From: Acidobacteriota bacterium
GTDB lineage: Bacteria > Acidobacteriota > Terriglobia > Bryobacterales > Bryobacteraceae
DNA: 64,000 nucleotides
Assembly: GCA_014584705.1 (NCBI GenBank)
Contig: JACTMJ010000016.1
Coordinates: forward strand, 1-64,000
Reading direction: 5' to 3'
Shown: positions 17,501 to 25,723 of the stretch, in pieces
Layout of the letters: the number at the start of each line of letters is the position of its first letter
Numbering within the stretch: position 1 is the stretch's first letter
Notes under the pieces: generated by a model
Told to the model about the DNA's origin: nothing
The model's database searches: none
Seen by the model: only the letters and a program-made list of their open reading frames with translations
Translations under genes and position numbers: made by a program

Positions 17501-19246
17501 GCCTTCATATCGCCTCGTGTTCACGGTGAACTCTACGAGGTCTCCGGACTTGTAAACCCATTTCGACTTCCGAAGATCGATGTGGAACGCCCCGTACGTG
17601 GCGACGAAAGACGTGCTCCCCTGAATCTCCCGGTTCGCGCTATCCCGCACCTTGGCCTGCACGCGAATCCGTTCATCGTTGCGATTGGCGTTCACGGAAA
17701 GAGGGATCCGGATCGTAGCCTTGCCATCGGCGTTCAGGGCAGCCGTCCCCTTCAGCCTCTCCTCGCCGTAGTACCCCTCGTAACCCTCGTCCTCATTCAG
17801 GTCGAACTCGTCGCTATCGCCGGCATCGCGGAAGTAGTGATAGTAGCGGGTGCTATAGACGACCCATTCCACGGAGGCGTTCGCGACGGGCTCTCCAAAG
17901 TAATAGCGCGCGTCAATTTCCACCTGCGCGGCGTCGCCTTGCAGCACATAGGCGTCGCGCGCGTTCACTTTCACCTCATACTCGGGTTTCTTATATTCCT
18001 CCACATAGAAACTGCCCGATTGCGGATATTCCCCGAGTTCGATCTGCACGGAGTAGTAGCCCAGCGTCGCGGCCTTCGCAAGATCCAGTTCGCCGTCGAA
18101 GGTGCCGTAGCCCGAAATCACGTGATCCCGTTCGTAGATGCGCTGCCCGCGGTCATCCTGCACGTAGACCTTCGCCGTGCGCTGTTTCGGAACTTCGTAT
18201 CCGTCCGGCCCCTCCAACCGGACGATCCCCTTGAAATGCACCTTGTCGCCGGGCCGATAGACGGGGCGGTCCGTATAGATGTAACCCTTGTAATTCTCCG
18301 TGGCCGCGCGCCGCGTCACCCAGCTTCCGATGCTCACCGCGGCGACGTCGTCCCCTCGCCTTGCCACCAGCAGGATCTCGTCCGAATCGGCTTCCTCCAC
18401 TTGCGGCAGCGACTCGGAAATCATCCCGCCATCCGAGGTCTTCCACTCCGCAACGCGCTTCCGGCCCGCGATCAATTCGAGATTGGCGCCGGGAATCGTC
18501 GCGCCGGTCTTTCTATCCGCCAGCACGGAGTAAATCCGGCCGCCGGCCACCTTGCTGGTGAGCACGATGTCCGTCACCATCACCACGGTATAGGCCGCCA
18601 ATTGCTTGTGGACGGCTTCCACGAGGTAGAGTCCCTTTTCCTTCACGGGAACCGGCACGTTCACGCTATTCCAGCGCTCACCCGCTTGTACGGCCTGCTT
18701 CCAGGTGGTCACCAGTTGCCGCTCGTTCAGCACCGGAAGCTGGGCGAACTGCGTGGGCGGCTTCTTGGCCGCGGGTTCCGGGCCTCGCATCCAGGCGCGG
18801 ATCCGCTCCCGGTCCTCGGCTGTGTACTGGGCGCGGATGAGATCGCGCAGAGCGTTCCGCATGGAAATTTTCCAGCGGTGAAAGCTCTCAAGCGGCGTTC
18901 GCGGGGCGGGCCGCCGGGGAGCGCGCCCGCCAAAGCGATGGGGTTCGTCGAGGTTCGCAAAGAAGGCCAGCGGATCGCTCACCTTGTAAACACGGAATTC
19001 CAACTGCGTGACGTTGGTGGCCCAGACGCTGACTTCCGGAGATTCCCCGGAGGCGAAGGTCTGGTTGCTGTTGAGGCCGAAGTAAGCCTCATCCTCCTGC
19101 TGCGAGATCAGCGGGAATACGACCAGCGCAAGAAGCAGCAGACGCGCCGCGGTGGTGAGGAATCGCCTTCGTCCGCTCGTTCGGACACGGATTTCCCGAG
19201 CGCCGTCCGCGGCTAGTTCATGCCCGGCTGGCCAAGAATCTTCCAT
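14531..19246 (-). CDS. Bacterial alpha-2-macroglobulin with thioester
   Basis: A 1571-residue bacterial alpha-2-macroglobulin, a periplasmic protease trap that covalently captures attacking proteases. The export segment is at about 25-48 (RRRFLTTAARLLLLAL), followed by MG domains, a bait/ANA region (VTASKPRFKPGEKGTIEVEA and the TEITWPDALTTWRTTVRA block), and the thioester motif GCTEQ with Cys1093 inside YPYGCTEQ. The helical TED domain follows (HPDGGWGWW, ETTAFAVKLLLLAKPE), then a receptor-like C-terminus. The ATG at 19246 overlaps the DUF1175 gene by 34 bp; the longer upstream frame is only the antisense-free continuation and lacks family similarity. This resembles E. coli YfaS, which likewise sits beside a DUF1175 gene, rather than the PbpC-linked YfhM type. 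No PBP1C gene is adjacent. Confidence 0.92.
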   Translation of the reverse strand: MEDSWPAGHELAADGAREIRVRTSGRRRFLTTAARLLLLALVVFPLISQQEDEAYFGLNSNQTFASGESPEVSVWATNVTQLEFRVYKVSDPLAFFANLDEPHRFGGRAPRRPAPRTPLESFHRWKISMRNALRDLIRAQYTAEDRERIRAWMRGPEPAAKKPPTQFAQLPVLNERQLVTTWKQAVQAGERWNSVNVPVPVKEKGLYLVEAVHKQLAAYTVVMVTDIVLTSKVAGGRIYSVLADRKTGATIPGANLELIAGRKRVAEWKTSDGGMISESLPQVEEADSDEILLVARRGDDVAAVSIGSWVTRRAATENYKGYIYTDRPVYRPGDKVHFKGIVRLEGPDGYEVPKQRTAKVYVQDDRGQRIYERDHVISGYGTFDGELDLAKAATLGYYSVQIELGEYPQSGSFYVEEYKKPEYEVKVNARDAYVLQGDAAQVEIDARYYFGEPVANASVEWVVYSTRYYHYFRDAGDSDEFDLNEDEGYEGYYGEERLKGTAALNADGKATIRIPLSVNANRNDERIRVQAKVRDSANREIQGSTSFVATYGAFHIDLRKSKWVYKSGDLVEFTVNTRRYEGAPVAVPVRVAVERREWKDGKTRSTFLRAVDLRTGSDGKASGTIPVLESGSLVLVAQSTDANGRQMEDQNYLWVTGDGGGWTWSESRNIEIIPDKSRYEAGDTAQILVVAGSPGVPVQITVEAGKIYDRKVVTATDGTVRYALPITEDFAPNVFLSATFLKDNRYYSGTRKINVPAKRRKLSVAVTASKPRFKPGEKGTIEVEAKDWQGKPAANAEISLGVVDEAIYAIRPENVSEISRFFWGERYNQVYTSNSMDYYFAGEAGKRRIQLTQRKRHKTLAQMKSERYVDPKVRKYFPDTALWLADVKTDAKGRARTEITWPDALTTWRTTVRAVTADTRVGSAIDRRIVRKNLILRLAVPRFFTVGDEVEIPAIVMNYLTTPQRIQTTLAVEGLELLSPAEQPLEVGTRGEAVARYRVRATRPGEVKITGKALGTEESDAVELTIPVRPFGIETLTSNTGSVKGGEQAKEFEIAFPADAIAGARSLEIKVSPSVAGSIFSALEYLTSYPYGCTEQIMSSFLPNIIVSNALTTLKIPSNVDRGELNRKVQDGLDRLYSHQHPDGGWGWWVSDESQDFMTAYVLFGLEEARKADYSVESYRMDQARAWLRSRLLENQTIPADLRAFIGLALLGGGQKDPPVQDMLYAQRRAMTPHGLALAGLALHAVADPRTPEFVNAVESAATTEGLAHWTGERDDLMGISYNTSAETTAFAVKLLLLAKPESDRIAPAVTWLVANRSNGYYWESTKTTAMVILGLTDYLARSGELKPNLDVEVFLDGKSALKSRFTGGDALKLDVPTIRRDADSLRENVHRVRVTATGEGRVYWSATGRYYSRPQGNEREGSIGLNLLREYFLLQPVSKGDRTVYRLAPMPEKLKPGDVFASRLTLTGGEWRYLMIEDPIPSGTEFIDRRESFELESSPPWWSWNPSAKEYRDDRAAIFEYEFERGQRQFTHILRVVNPGSFKVSPASVQPMYQPGYRATTGSAGLEVEP

Positions 19247-20292
19247 CGATAGACCCCCAGGAACGTCGGATTGGCGGCCGTGGGATGCCACCTGGGTTCC
19301 GGGTGGCGAAAGAGTTCCGCAAGGCTGACCCTGCGCATCTCCCCCTTCCAATCCCCGTCCGGACCCGTATGGTAGAGCACATAGTCCGTCCGGCCACCCT
19401 GCTCCATCGTACTTGGTCCAAGGTAGAGCATCGCATGGAATGGCATGGATTGGTTCTCCTGCCGGTAAAAGAGCAAGTCTCCCGGCCGCGCCTGCTCTAT
19501 ATCCTTTCCCATTGCGGAAGCATTGTAAAGAAGTAATGTTTCCGCGTCGGCAAACTGGCCGAACGCCCCGGATTGAAGGTCTTCCAACTGAAACTCGCCC
19601 GGCTTCAGGCGAAACAGATCCGCGCGCAGGGGCGTGTACGGATACTGAAAGCGTGCCACGTCCGGAATCGGTTTCACCGCCTTCAGCCCGACGCGCACCG
19701 CCCACTCGCCATCGTGACGGCGCAAGGCCTCTCGATAGGCGTAGCGCAGCAGAGCGGCGCAATCGTTGATCTCGGGATCAAGGTCGTTCCCGCGATAATA
19801 CTGCTCTTCGGCCAGAAAGCGGAACCAATCCCGGAATGCACGGTTGTCTGAGGGACTGTTGAGTTCCAGGGAATCCGGGAAGCCGTCGCGGTTTCGGTCC
19901 TGCCAATCCGGTGTCACCTCCACCTCGGCGGCAACGCGGCTCCCTTTCGGGCCATAGGCAAGCAAACGGTTCTCCCCGGGAACAACTCCGGCCTGGATGA
20001 CGGCCACATCCCGGTCCCCTTCTTCGCGGATCTGCAAGATCCGCGCCACACCGGCAGGGCCATCGAGGACGTAATCCTCATTGGCACGGGCTCGCGCCGC
20101 ACCCGCAAGTTCAAACTCCTGGCGGGCCATACCGTCGGCTCGAAGCGTAGCCACGGCGGGCACCGAAGCCTGGCCGTTCTCCGCCGTCAATACGAGCCAC
20201 GTTACCGAAATGGCCCCCAACGCGGCAATGCCGGCCAACAAGCCATACCACTTCATCTTCCGAATCCGATCGTCGAACAACCCTTGGGTCAC
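19213..20292 (-). CDS. DUF1175 (YfaT-like) protein, partner of alpha-2-macroglobulin
   Basis: A 359-residue protein anchored by one N-terminal membrane helix (about 14-36). The C-terminal half matches DUF1175: NDCAALLRYAYREAL with Cys178, then PGDLLFYR (270-277) and a His in PFHAMLYLG (286), an NlpC/P60-like Cys-His arrangement. A DxNxDG-type calcium-binding loop lies at about 129-140 (DWQDRNRDGFPD). The GTG at 20292 has GGAAGGG nine bases upstream, better than the in-frame ATG at 20256. It is first in the operon with the alpha-2-macroglobulin gene (34-bp overlap). The E. coli homologue pair is yfaT-yfaS; the biochemical role is unknown. Confidence 0.85.
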   Translation of the reverse strand: MTQGLFDDRIRKMKWYGLLAGIAALGAISVTWLVLTAENGQASVPAVATLRADGMARQEFELAGAARARANEDYVLDGPAGVARILQIREEGDRDVAVIQAGVVPGENRLLAYGPKGSRVAAEVEVTPDWQDRNRDGFPDSLELNSPSDNRAFRDWFRFLAEEQYYRGNDLDPEINDCAALLRYAYREALRRHDGEWAVRVGLKAVKPIPDVARFQYPYTPLRADLFRLKPGEFQLEDLQSGAFGQFADAETLLLYNASAMGKDIEQARPGDLLFYRQENQSMPFHAMLYLGPSTMEQGGRTDYVLYHTGPDGDWKGEMRRVSLAELFRHPEPRWHPTAANPTFLGVYRWKILGQPGMN

Positions 20293-20540
20293 CGTCGCAA
20301 TCCCTTCCGGCGATCGCTGTTTCGCCTGGCGCGTTCCCCTCCAGCGCGATGCCAGCCGGATCCAGCTTGCATCGTCTGGGTGGAAACGTCTCGAAATCGT
20401 TGCCGGATCGGCCGGTCAGCCGCCCTTCGCCCCTCCCCTAAATGGTGCATGCGGAGGATTGGCGCACGCTGGCTCAAGCTTTCACGCGGGCGAAAGCACA
20501 TTTTGGTACCATGACCAGGCACCGTTTTCGCGCCGGCCCG

Positions 20541-20939
20541 CTACGGCGCGGTGGTAATCCACCAGATCAGGCCAAATCGGTCCTTAACGCCGCCGCTTCG
20601 CCCATACTCGTGATTCGCCATGGGCTCCAATTCCTCCATTCCCGCTTCCCGCGCCCGGTGAAAGAGGGCGTCCGCATCTTCAACATAGAGAAACAGTTGG
20701 ATCGGCGAGCCGCCGTAGTGTTGCACGGGATGCATGTAGGGGTACTCCGGGCTCCCGTCCGTAAACATCAGAGGAGAGGTTCCAATCCGGATCTCTCCAT
20801 GCCGCAGCCGTCCATCCGGCGCCGTTTCGATATGGCCCTTTTCCGCGTCGAACGCCTTTTCGTAAAGTGCAATCGCCTCCAGCGCGCCCTGAACGACGAG
20901 ATTGGGTGTAACTGTGTGAAATCCTTCCGGTATTGCCAT
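20541..20939 (-). CDS. VOC-family (PhnB/glyoxalase-like) protein
   Basis: A 132-residue vicinal-oxygen-chelate protein of the PhnB-like type: TPNLVVQGALEAIALYEKAF at the start, HGEIRIG, VEDADALFHRAREAG, and the C-terminal DRFGLIWWI. These small dimeric proteins are usually non-enzymatic or bind metals and antibiotics; the substrate cannot be predicted. The AGGGGAGG ribosome site lies just before the ATG at 20939. It stands alone, divergent from the DUF2225 gene. Confidence 0.9.
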   Translation of the reverse strand: MAIPEGFHTVTPNLVVQGALEAIALYEKAFDAEKGHIETAPDGRLRHGEIRIGTSPLMFTDGSPEYPYMHPVQHYGGSPIQLFLYVEDADALFHRAREAGMEELEPMANHEYGRSGGVKDRFGLIWWITTAP

Positions 20940-21054
20940 CCGTGCCTCCCCTTGGTAAGGCGGAGCGAATACCGTGCCTGCCTGTTTCCCCGCGGCGCAT
21001 CGCCCGGCCCGGTTTCCATCCGCCTTCCCCTCAGACTAACCTAGGACTTTAGGA

Positions 21055-21732
21055 ATGCGAACAGACACTCAGCTCATCTCGTGCGGCAACTGTGGCGCGG
21101 AGAGCCGTTTCCCGGCTCCGGCTCACGCCGAGGAACGCGAACCGCCCGATCTCGACACGCGCCCCGGCGAACCCCTCCGCGCTACTCTGCCATTTTGGAT
21201 CAAACGATGTCCGGCGTGCGGATATTGCGCCGACGAGATCCACACCGTCCACGAGCAAGCCGGCCCGGTGATCGACAGCCAGGTTTACCAGAACCAGTTG
21301 AGCGACGCCCGCTTTCCGGAAAAAGCGAACGAGTTCATTTGCTACGCCCTGATTCTCGAGCGCGTGGGCCAGTTGGCGGACGCCGGCTGGACCGCCATGC
21401 ATGCCGCGTGGATCTGCGACGACTCCGCTTCCCTGGAAGCCGCCGCGCTTTGCCGCCAGATGGCCCTGCGCGCCTGGTCCGCCGGCAAGGTGCAGGGGCA
21501 GGCTTTCCATGAAACCCACGAGAGCGAGTTCCTAATCGTGAGCGACGTCCACCGGCGGCTGGGCGAGTTCGAACACGCGCTCACGGCCTGCAATCTGGGT
21601 TCGGAAGGCGAAGATCTGCCGGATCTGCTCGACCATTGCTTCCGCCTGGAACGGGCGCTGATCGCGCGCAAGGACGCTGGCCGCGGTTCCCTGCGGGACC
21701 TGGCGATTTTCAATACTTCCGCCGGGGATTAG
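21055..21732 (+). CDS. DUF2225-family zinc-ribbon protein
   Basis: A 225-residue cytoplasmic protein. The N-terminal part carries cysteines in metal-binding spacing (CGNC at 10-13; CPACGYC at 52-58) as in DUF2225, followed by a helical TPR-like region (residues about 90-215; ICYALILERVGQLADAGWT, FLIVSDVHRRLGEFEHAL). Function of the family is unknown. TTTAGGA precedes the ATG. The next gene starts 12 bp after its stop, so the two form an operon. Confidence 0.75.
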   Translation: MRTDTQLISCGNCGAESRFPAPAHAEEREPPDLDTRPGEPLRATLPFWIKRCPACGYCADEIHTVHEQAGPVIDSQVYQNQLSDARFPEKANEFICYALILERVGQLADAGWTAMHAAWICDDSASLEAAALCRQMALRAWSAGKVQGQAFHETHESEFLIVSDVHRRLGEFEHALTACNLGSEGEDLPDLLDHCFRLERALIARKDAGRGSLRDLAIFNTSAGD

Positions 21733-21744
21733 GGGGAGAGGCTC

Positions 21745-22056
21745 GTGAATTCAAGACGGAAACCGCGACCGGAACATCGCCAGCTCCAGGACCTTGCCGG
21801 GATCGGGCCGCGCATGCTCGAAGGCTTGCAGGCGCTGGGAATCGCAAACGTCGAGGCGCTGCACGGCCAGGACCCGCGCCGGCTCTATGACCGGCTTTCC
21901 GCATTGAAGGGTGTGCGCATGGACCCCTGCGTTCTCGACACCTTCACGTGCGCCGTGGCCCAGGCGCGAGATCCGCGGTTGCCGCCGGAGCAGCGGAACT
22001 GGTGGTATTGGAGCCGGGTGCGGAAGGGGCAGATTCCCGCGCCATCCGGGGAATAG
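21745..22056 (+). CDS. Cdd1-like helix-hairpin-helix protein
   Basis: A 103-residue protein matching the 'pathogenicity locus' Cdd1 family: the helix-hairpin-helix segment LAGIGPRMLEGLQALGI, then LHGQDPRRLYDRL, DPCVLDTFTCAVAQA and the tryptophan-rich C-terminus NWWYWSRV. The HhH motif suggests non-specific DNA binding; no function is established. The GTG start at 21745 has an excellent AGGGGGAGAG ribosome site. It is co-transcribed with the DUF2225 gene. Confidence 0.85.
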   Translation: MNSRRKPRPEHRQLQDLAGIGPRMLEGLQALGIANVEALHGQDPRRLYDRLSALKGVRMDPCVLDTFTCAVAQARDPRLPPEQRNWWYWSRVRKGQIPAPSGE

Positions 22057-22104
22057 GGCGAGGAATCATCGTTCCCCGCCCCAACCGCGTGTGCGTGCGA
22101 CGGC

Positions 22105-23370
22105 CTATGGATAAAGGCCGCGCGCCGAGGTGGACGCCGCGACACGCGAAATGCCAAGCATGTTGGCCGCGAGCCGCATACTCACCTTGCGATCCAGATG
22201 AAGGCTGAGCACTTCGCGGAAGCTCTGGCTCATCACGCGTTCCAGGCGGTTCTCCACTTCGTGCTCGTCCCAATAGTAGTGCTGCTCGTTCTGGCACCAT
22301 TCAAAGTACGAGACCGTCACGCCCCCGGCGTTGCAAAGGATGTCCGGGATGAGGAAGATGCCCTTATTGTCGAGGATGCGATCCGCCTCCGGCGTTACGG
22401 GGCCATTGGCCGCTTCCGCGACGACCTTGGCGCGGATGGACGAAGCGTTCTCGATCGTGATCGCGTTCTCCAGCGCGGAGGGGATGAGGAAGTCGCACTG
22501 CAGCGACATCAGGTCTTCGGCGCTGATGGGCTCGGAATCCCGGAAGCCGAGCACGGTGCCCCGCTGTTCCTTGTGAAGGATCAGTTTGGAAATATCGAGG
22601 CCGTCCTTGTTGTAGATCGCGCCTTTCGAATCGCTCACGGCCACGACGCGGGAGAGCGCCGTATCCAGCCGCCCCGCCACCATCGCACCGGCGTTCCCGA
22701 AGCCCTGCACCACGGAAACGGATCCCTTCAACCGGATGTGAAGGTGTTCGGCCGCCGCGCGAATACAATGGAAGACCCCCGCGCCGGTGGCCTCGTTCCG
22801 CCCCAGCGATCCGCCCACCGAAAGCGGTTTCCCGGTAACGACGCCGGGCACGGGATACCCGTCGGCTTTCATCATGCTGTACGTGTCCATGATCCAGCCC
22901 ATCGTCTGGGAATTCGTATACACGTCCGGCGCGGGAATATCCCGATGCGGTCCCAGAATTGGCGCGATCCCGGCGGTGTAGCGGCGCGTCAGCTTCTCGA
23001 GTTCCTGCTCGCTGAGCTCTTTCGGATTACAGGTAACCCCGCCCTTGCCGCCGCCGAACGGGATGTTCACCACCGCGCATTTCCAGGTCATCCACATGGC
23101 CAAGGCCATCACTTCTTCCTTGGTGACGCTCGGATGGTAGCGGATTCCCCCTTTGGCCGGTCCGCGGGCGGTATTGTGCTGCACGCGAAATCCTTCGTAC
23201 AGCGCCAGGGTTCCGGAATTCAGGCGCACGGGGACGCTCACCGTGAGGATCCGCTCCGGGTTCTTCAACATAACCCTCAGTTCCTGCGATAGTTCGAGGG
23301 CGGCGGCTGCATTTTCAAAGTTCTCAACCGCCATTTCATAGGCGTTACTCTGGACGGGTACGGCTTCCAT
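22105..23370 (-). CDS. gdhA: Glu/Leu/Phe/Val dehydrogenase family, probable glutamate dehydrogenase
   Basis: 421 residues from the ATG at 23370. The enzyme deaminates glutamate to 2-oxoglutarate and ammonia (or the reverse) with NAD(P). The catalytic lysine lies in PFGGGKGGV; other blocks are GPAKGGIRYHP, DIPAPDVYTN, TGKPLSVGGSLGRNEATG and the Rossmann signature VVQGFGNAGAM. The ATG has GGAGGG seven bases upstream; a TTG ten codons earlier (23400) also has AAGGAG in place, so the N-terminus is uncertain. Coenzyme specificity was not deduced. No operon partners are evident; the downstream gene is convergent. Confidence 0.93.
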   Translation of the reverse strand: MEAVPVQSNAYEMAVENFENAAAALELSQELRVMLKNPERILTVSVPVRLNSGTLALYEGFRVQHNTARGPAKGGIRYHPSVTKEEVMALAMWMTWKCAVVNIPFGGGKGGVTCNPKELSEQELEKLTRRYTAGIAPILGPHRDIPAPDVYTNSQTMGWIMDTYSMMKADGYPVPGVVTGKPLSVGGSLGRNEATGAGVFHCIRAAAEHLHIRLKGSVSVVQGFGNAGAMVAGRLDTALSRVVAVSDSKGAIYNKDGLDISKLILHKEQRGTVLGFRDSEPISAEDLMSLQCDFLIPSALENAITIENASSIRAKVVAEAANGPVTPEADRILDNKGIFLIPDILCNAGGVTVSYFEWCQNEQHYYWDEHEVENRLERVMSQSFREVLSLHLDRKVSMRLAANMLGISRVAASTSARGLYP

Positions 23371-23579
23371 CACCGATCCCTCCGTCTTCTGCTTCGACAA
23401 ACGGGGTCTCCTTTTCTTACGACTCTCAGCGGTTCCCCGCTAAGAAACTGCACGCCGACTAGTGGATTATCTTCGCCCTGGGAGGGGAATATGCGCAGCG
23501 CCAACAAAAATTGTCGCACGCCGCTCCCCGCCGAGGATAGTCCGATATGGCGAGCGGGAAGAGCCCCTTGCGCGCTTGT

Positions 23580-25691
23580 TCAGGACGAGGATCCGGATGT
23601 ATTCCCGTTCCGCTCGAACAGGATGGTCTGCTTAAACACGTCGAGCGGACAGACCGTACCAAGCAGTTTTCGCTCCTGAACATCGTTCACCACCGACAGC
23701 AGTTCCACGTCGTTATGCACGAGCCGGAGCGTGGCGGCGACGGCATTTTCGTCCGGCGTAGCCACCGGCGGGTCCGTCAGCATGAAATCGGCGACGGGTC
23801 TGTCCATCCCCATGCGCTGTTGGATCGCCCGGTAGAGTTCGGTGCGGCTGACGTAGCCCACCAGACGCCCCTCGTCGTCCACGACGTTGAAGCCGCTGGC
23901 GTTCGGTTCAAATGCCTCCAGCACCGTGCCCAGCGTGCTCGCATCGGAAATCGCAAACCGTTCCGGAGACATGAATCGCGCCACGGAGAAATCGAAGAAC
24001 TCCGGCTGGTTCATGAGCAACTCAGACACCTGCGTGGCGCTGCGCCGCTCCAGGAACTCCCGATCCATCCCCTCCCGGAGGATCGACATGGAATCCGCGA
24101 GCCGGATGAAATCCTCCCGCCCCATCCGGATGACGTCCACGGAGGTAATCGCCTTGACGGAGACGCTCCTCCGCCCGTTGCCGTCCTTGTTGAGCAACGC
24201 GCCTTCCCCGAAGTGGTCCCCCGGTTCGAGCGCCCCCACCGGGCCTTCGTTCTCATCGAAATAGATTCCCGCCGCGCCCTTCTGAAGAAGAAAGAGATGC
24301 TGCGCCGGGTCCCCTTTGCGATAAATCCAATCTCCGCCCGCGAAATGCGCGAGATCCGTCCGGCGCTCGCTTTGCGGCGACAATTCGACGGAATTGGGCG
24401 GAAACAACAGTTCCCAGGCCCAATCCACGGCAATCTGGAACTTGCGCGAGAGGCTGGGCATTTTCGAAAGATAAACGCTGCGCCAGAGAAACCATGCGAG
24501 AAACCCGGAGAGGTGAAAACCCAGAATCTCGGCGACGGCGTTGCGATGGCCGATGGCCGCCATCAGGCCCATGGGCTTATAGCGGAAGGGTTTCGTCGGC
24601 CGCCCCCGCAGATGCATCGCCAGGTTCCCGGCAAGCTGCCGCGCCTGGCGGAGCGCGAACTGCGCCGTGGCGGGGCTATTCTCCCCGGTGGCCGCATTTG
24701 GTATGAGCGCGTTGTCACCGATCGCCCAAACATTGGCGAGCCCCTTCACGCGCATGTCGGGCTCCGTGGCGATACGTTTCTGCTCGAGCGGAACGCCGAG
24801 CGTCTCGTCGAGGGGATTGGACCCCGTGCCGATGGTACAGATCACCAACCCGGCGGGAATCGATTCTCCGTTGCCGAGCACCACGCGCTTCCTGGTGACT
24901 TCCTTGGCGCTGGTTTCGAGCATCACGTCCACTCCGCGCGCGCTCAGCTTCTTGAAGGCGAAATCGGAGAGTGCCTTGTAAGCCAGTTCGGGCAAAATCT
25001 GTTTGCCGCGCTGCAACAGGGTGATCCTCGCGCGCACCCCGCGCAACTGCGGATAATAGCGATGCACGCGGTCCACCAGATCGGCGATGTTGCCCGCGAT
25101 CTCGACTCCCGAAAAGCCCGCGCCCACCACGACGATGCTCAGGATGTCCGGCCGCTCGGCTTCGGTCGCGATACTGGCCTCTTCGCAGAGCCCGATCAGC
25201 GCATTGCCCAGCGAGAAAGCGTCGCCGATGCTCTTGAGCGGGAATGCGTGCGCCGCCATGCCGGGAATGGCATCCAGATTCACCACCGCGCCGCAGGCCA
25301 TCACGAGTTGCCCGTAGCCCAGCCTGTGCTCATGGCCACGGTCGTCCTCGTACACAATCTCGTTCGCGGCGGTATCCACCGCGGTCACCCGCGCCTTCAT
25401 CCAGCGCGTGCGCCTCGTCATCTCCCGGCCAGTCACCACGATGTGCAGCGGATTGAGCGTGCGGGCGGCCACTTCCGGCAGCATGGGTGTGAAGACCATG
25501 TGGTTCTCCGCGCTGATAACGACCATCTCGGTCTTGCGCGGGACCTTCTTCTCCAGCCGCCTCGCGAGTTCCACACCCGCGAACCCGCCGCCAATGATCA
25601 CCACCCGGCCGCTGGCGGATTGCTTTTCGATCTCCATCCCGGTTTCTGAGCCCATAGTCTTTTCGATGCGGCTCGCGCGGAATCGGCGCAA
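23580..25691 (-). CDS. NDH-2-like FAD/NAD oxidoreductase fused to cNMP-binding and CBS domains
   Basis: A 703-residue multidomain protein. Residues 28-440 are a type II NADH dehydrogenase-like flavoprotein: FAD motif VVIIGGGFAGVELARRLE, NAD motif SIVVVGAGFSGVEIAGNI, and VWAIGDNA near the end of the fold. A membrane-associating segment follows (ILGFHLSGFLAWFLWRSVYL). Residues about 470-560 form a cyclic-nucleotide-binding domain (KGDPAQHLFLLQKG, GDHFGEGALL), and 585-690 hold a CBS pair (ARFMSPERFAISD..., VADFMLTDPPVATPD). NDH-2 enzymes pass electrons from NADH to quinone without pumping protons; the added domains suggest control by a nucleotide ligand. The TTG at 25691 has GGAGGG nine bases upstream; ATGs at 25655 and 25637 are alternatives. 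It lies 32 bp behind the CocE-like gene, probably one operon. Confidence 0.88.
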   Translation of the reverse strand: MRRFRASRIEKTMGSETGMEIEKQSASGRVVIIGGGFAGVELARRLEKKVPRKTEMVVISAENHMVFTPMLPEVAARTLNPLHIVVTGREMTRRTRWMKARVTAVDTAANEIVYEDDRGHEHRLGYGQLVMACGAVVNLDAIPGMAAHAFPLKSIGDAFSLGNALIGLCEEASIATEAERPDILSIVVVGAGFSGVEIAGNIADLVDRVHRYYPQLRGVRARITLLQRGKQILPELAYKALSDFAFKKLSARGVDVMLETSAKEVTRKRVVLGNGESIPAGLVICTIGTGSNPLDETLGVPLEQKRIATEPDMRVKGLANVWAIGDNALIPNAATGENSPATAQFALRQARQLAGNLAMHLRGRPTKPFRYKPMGLMAAIGHRNAVAEILGFHLSGFLAWFLWRSVYLSKMPSLSRKFQIAVDWAWELLFPPNSVELSPQSERRTDLAHFAGGDWIYRKGDPAQHLFLLQKGAAGIYFDENEGPVGALEPGDHFGEGALLNKDGNGRRSVSVKAITSVDVIRMGREDFIRLADSMSILREGMDREFLERRSATQVSELLMNQPEFFDFSVARFMSPERFAISDASTLGTVLEAFEPNASGFNVVDDEGRLVGYVSRTELYRAIQQRMGMDRPVADFMLTDPPVATPDENAVAATLRLVHNDVELLSVVNDVQERKLLGTVCPLDVFKQTILFERNGNTSGSSS

Positions 25692-25723
25692 ACTGGCTTG
25701 GCCCTCCGTGCGCGACCCCGAGT

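Noticed and set aside
14939-19216. 1425-codon open frame on the plus strand
   Set aside because: It is exactly antisense to the alpha-2-macroglobulin gene; its translation is His/Arg-rich with no domain, a normal consequence of GC-rich codon use.
23547-25649. 700-codon plus-strand open frame
   Set aside because: Antisense shadow of the NDH-2 fusion gene; Arg/His-rich and domainless.
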